64,000 bases of DNA, taken from the NCBI RefSeq assembly GCF_963675165.1, contig NC_087384.1:4767182-4831181 (forward strand), in the 5' to 3' direction. Both the position numbers and the translations under genes were made by a program. The notes below the pieces were generated by a model. It worked only from the letters and a program-made list of their open reading frames with translations. It did no database searches and was not told where the DNA came from. Position 1 is the first letter of the stretch. The number at the start of each line of letters is the position of its first letter. Below, one piece after another: positions 60,601 to 64,000 of this stretch. The stretch is from Halichondria panicea (lineage: Eukaryota; Porifera; Demospongiae; Suberitida; Halichondriidae).

Positions 60601-63600
60601 ATCCTTTCCACAGCAATATTATTCCGACGCTCGAAATAACAGAAAATATTGAAAATTCTGACATAAGAGTGCAGTTTCTTGGTATGTAGATTTGACGAGC
60701 ATATAGCGAGTCTATAATAATTATATTTAGTGCTCAACATTGCATTTTGTCTGTAATAGTATATATATATATATATGTATGCATGGACCGGCACAATATT
60801 TTAGAGAGTTTGAGTGTTCTTTATGCTTGTGCTTGGTTCCAGCAGGAGCCGTAATTATTATAGTCAGGAGCCCACAAATAAGAGAAGGAGCGGCTAACTT
60901 CAATGTATACTCGGGGATCATGTTTCGTAATTGCCGGTGAAACTGCATTTCTTTTTATATGGAAGCGACTATAAGTGCTTGCAAACCACAGCCATTGCGT
61001 ATAACACGTGTATAGGGATTCAACTACTTAAGTGACTCGGAAATTAAATGCGGTCATAGTCACTTACGAAATGTGATCCCCATAGTCAGCCGCTCTTTTT
61101 TTTTTTATGGGCTCCTTTTGTAGTCTTGTAATCTTTAAGCAGTGCACTCAAGACCTTCAGAAGTCAGCATTAGGCAAATGGCAGCCCCAGAGCTTAAACG
61201 AGACACAGACACTCCTGAGGCCAGGCAGGCACGTATTTAGCTTACTAATAGATCTACGAGACGCAGACACTGTCATTTAAAATTAATTTTAACTCATAAT
61301 TATCATAGAACAGGGACCTGATATGAATGAACAACTATTATCGTAATAAACGCGGTAACGTACTCTCGCACCCCATGTTATAAATTCTCTGCTAAAATAT
61401 ATGGAACAGTGGTATGGCATCCAACAGTACACGATATCTATTTTACCATGAGCTTCAGTTTTCCCTTTTAAAACAGAGGAATCGAGTGGTTGCTGGTCGA
61501 TGGTGGGCACAAATGCTTCGGGGAAGGACATTACTATGGTACTGGATCTCAGCCGTCACCCTCCTAATGTGCAAAGAAGTCTGGTCATCCACGAGTTTGG
61601 ACATGCCCTGGGGCTCGAGCACGAACACCAGCGCTCAGATTTTTGGGATATTGTCGGAAAGCACATTGATCTTGAGAAAATGAGGAAAGATGCACCGGTG
61701 CAGAGAGCTCCTGAATCTGACGATGAGCAGGGGGGGGTAGGTTTTGAGAAAGACTGGGAGGCAAAAATAGGAGGGGGTGAAGAGGAGTACACCGCTGTCA
61801 AGTCTGAGTATGATTCGAAAAGTATTATGCATTACCGGTGAGTTTAGTTCACCGTTATTTCATGTTAAATTGAAGTACGTATTCTATAGCTTTGATGTCA
61901 AATGGCTCAAAGATGGTGTTTCTACATTGGCTGACATTGAGACACACCCGGATCTGTCTAACAAAGAAAAGAAGTACCTCAAAGCAATCCTCCAGCGAAG
62001 TGGTATTGGGCCACTACCAAAGGAACCATCAAAATTGGACATTCAGGAATTGGTGAAAGCATATGGTATGTTTTTGTAAAAATTATACGGATCTCTTTGT
62101 GCCGGACCAGTTTACACATACTTTTATTTTCAGAGACAACTGGACGTCGTCAGAAACCCCCTCTAGAAATGACAAAAACTTTTCAGAATCCCACTAGCAA
62201 CGAACACGTCACATTGGATGATGCTCACATGGAGGAGAAAGACACTCAAGAGCCCAAAATCTGGACGGGGAGGTCTGTACTGAAAGTATACTTCATGAAT
62301 CCCGAAATTCTTGAGGAGTGGGCAAATGGGACGAGAATCGACAACATCATGACGTGGGCATCTTCTTGGAATTCTCCCTTATACGATCAAATTCCAAGGT
62401 TTGAGGAAACCAAAGACGATTTAACTGCCGACATCCGTGTCAGGTTTTCAGGTGTGCGTGCATGAATGCATTTAGCACTGTTAGTGTAAAATTGTTTCAA
62501 TTTTGATTTTCTGGATGGATCTCATCCAGTGGCGGATCCAGAGGGGGTTCTTTGGTTCAATTGAACCCCCTTTGAGAAAGAAGTGAGTGGGAGGCTCAAG
62601 CAACTAGTTAGCAAGTTGTTCCTTTCTTACTAGCTTTCACATGCACTTCTCACTAACCTTTAGTCCTTGTTAGCCTTGCGAAGCTTTGTCTGTGCAGTTT
62701 CAGTGACTATGAAGGCTAAAAACTCTCCAGCGTAGTGCATGCAGATTGCTTATGAAAAGTGATAACCTTTTTTTTAGGAAAAAATTCGGTGTTTAATGCG
62801 CATGCTCACTGTTTCGAAGAAGTGACGACCTTTTTTTGTAAAATAACAGTCCTTGACCCGCTCAGAGCCCTGGAACCCCGGCCCCCTTTCAAGAATCCTA
62901 GATCCGCCACTGTCATCTATATATTTTCTTTCATGCAGATTCATCTGGTAGCTGGTCTGCAGTGGGTACTGATGTCCAAAAAGTAAAAAAGATGAAGCCG
63001 ACTATGATGTTGGATCTAAAAAGCTATAATCGCTACTTTCAGAGGTACCTTGTCATTCACCAGTTTGGACATGCCCTGGGACTCGAGCATGAACACCAGC
63101 GCATGGACTTTTGGGATGGTATCAGGAAGCACATTGATACAGAGAAGATGGGAAACGACAAAAGCACAGGGAACTACAGTTCGGTGTCATCGAAGGCTTT
63201 CAAAAGAGATTGGCTGGAATTGGGGGTGAAAGCACACAGGGAAAGTGTTATTCCCTATGACCCACAGAGCATCATGCACTGGTGGTAAGACTAATAAATT
63301 CACTTTTGGTTGTTGTGATAATTATATATGCGACTCATGTGAGCATCATACACTTAATTAAAAGTGTCTCGTAAAATGTAAAAAGACTTAATGTAATATT
63401 ATTATACTTGCCATTTTTCTAATCTGTGCGAAATGCCTAAATTATGCATGCATGCATAGGTTTGCCGTCGAATGGCTCAAAGACCCTAAATATCATAAGC
63501 TAGAGAATATCAAGAGTGACTCAAGCCTAACAGATGATGAGAAGAGGTTTCTGGAGGCTATTCATGCAAGGAACAGGAAGTATGTACTAGCCCCCTCGAA

Positions 63601-63644
63601 AAGCGACTTTGAGTACCTTGGAGAGGTTTACAGCCGACTCGGAG
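57649..63644 (+). CDS. CARD-like/UBL protein with tandem astacin-like metallopeptidase domains (3' partial)
   Basis: Exons: 57649-58066, 58937-59181, 60165-60209, 60348-60681, 61477-61837, 61890-62065, 62134-62451, 62939-63284, 63460-63644; the last donor points beyond the window. All junctions are in phase; the 45-nt exon is the least certain. Order: acidic N-terminus; helical death-fold/CARD-like domain (YPELVEHVKLQL ... KKLLDAVLAKVKLNPDTYHGFVDIL); ubiquitin/PB1-like domain (KRVLVTVDN ... ITLQIWDASFNDFVSI); metzincin 1 (LKVFFKNPEV, SDIRVQF, HEFGHALGLEH, Met-turn SIMHY); linker FDVKWLKDG; metzincin 2 (LKVYFMNPEI, ADIRVRF, HQFGHALGLEH, SIMHW); linker FAVEWLKD. No signal peptide or membrane segment, so probably cytosolic, unlike most astacins. 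Metzincin 1 keeps every catalytic feature. Metzincin 2 lacks the catalytic Glu and the Met-turn Tyr. Exon 57632 is open upstream of the ATG, so coding may begin earlier. Substrate unknown. Confidence 0.82.
58160..58384. repeat. Diverged ttttcg/cgaaaa MITE
   Basis: gattttcgtggaa and tttcgtggaggtt at the left; cctcgaaaataaccagcta at the right resembles the inverse of ctggttattttcgagg at 40430. It lies in the intron after the CARD-like exon. Confidence 0.5.
62527..62912. repeat. MITE with cagtggcggatc TIRs
   Basis: cagtggcggatccagaggggg at 62527 is inverted as cccccttt...ctagatccgccactg ending at 62912, flanked on both sides by TCATC. It lies in the intron before metzincin 2. hAT-like elements with this TIR are widespread in animals. 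Confidence 0.85.
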
Positions 63645-64000
63645 GTATATATTTGGGCCTCATAATCAGCGAATCAGCTCAGTTATATAGATGCATGCCC
63701 CAGTATTATACATTATGACTTCATGCATGCATGTTGCTTTTAAAAATTGCCAAAATATGAGGCTATAATTATTAATTGATTTAAGGCGACACTTTATATA
63801 CAATTATTGGTTGAAGTGGTGTCACATGCATTTAATTGCGGGACGCACTTAAATACTTTTTTGTGACATGGAATCGAGGCCAGGTGTGACTACAACTGAC
63901 GTCCAGCTTTAGGACGCGGCACACTATTAGAACTCGAAGGTGTTGCATATTTAGAGGCTCGCCTTATATCAATTATTCTATATAGGTATATTATACGGTA
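63645..64000. other. Right edge, intron of the metallopeptidase gene
   Basis: No further exon is visible. gaatcgaggccagg at about 63872 resembles the edge of the 4600-5157 repeat, and attatacggta at the end resembles a MITE terminus. Confidence 0.4.

Noticed and set aside
1-64000. CRISPR array or bacterial operon signals
   Set aside because: Tandem repeats are microsatellites or duplications without unique spacers; gene structure is eukaryotic throughout.

Overview
The window is eukaryotic nuclear DNA from an animal. The genes are split by many short GT-AG introns and encode metazoan families: TAO kinase, AP-1/2 beta-adaptin, site-2 protease, a RING/TRAF protein, gamma-glutamyltransferase (GGT) and an Ig-domain membrane receptor. 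The compact gene spacing, AT-rich introns full of short inverted-repeat elements, and a CARD-like domain fused to metallopeptidases suggest a demosponge close to Amphimedon. That assignment is inference from memory, not from a search. All exon models were read by eye from splice sites and frame continuity; the multi-exon models given with full coordinates keep one open frame across every junction unless stated.

Layout. 1-4154 (-): a DHDPS/NAL-family aldolase, cut by the left edge. 4412-12574 (+): AP-1/2 beta-adaptin, 17 coding exons, with a tRNA-Ala(AGC) gene antisense in one intron. 12827-18633 (-): a phytanoyl-CoA-dioxygenase-like protein, with a RING/TRAF gene (13790-16811, +) nested in its 4.1 kb intron. 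18989-29406 (+): TAO kinase, 19 coding exons. 29777-30516 (-): a small CXorf65-like protein. 30890-32368 (+): an intronless site-2 protease. 32670-43379 (-): a GGT cluster with one intact gene, one relic of exon 1 and one full copy broken by a 2-bp insertion. 43715-47932 (+): a three-Ig-domain membrane receptor. 48176-48625 (-): a 105-residue membrane protein. 48802-49428 (+): a putative 59-residue tail-anchored protein, or an alternative first exon of the last gene. 49429-57631: 8.2 kb with no gene seen, packed with foldback elements. 57649 to beyond 63644 (+): a predicted intracellular protein with a CARD-like domain, a ubiquitin/PB1-like domain and two astacin-like metallopeptidase domains, the second apparently dead.

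Organisation. Genes come in head-to-head pairs with start codons about 180-375 bp apart (aldolase/adaptin, PhyH/TAOK, CXorf65-like/S2P, GGT/Ig receptor, 48625/48802). Neighbouring pairs meet tail to tail, which implies shared bidirectional promoters. The genes have unrelated cellular roles: vesicle coats, MAPK signalling, regulated intramembrane proteolysis and glutathione metabolism. There is no operon logic beyond promoter sharing. The most novel item is the CARD-like/tandem-metzincin gene at the right end.
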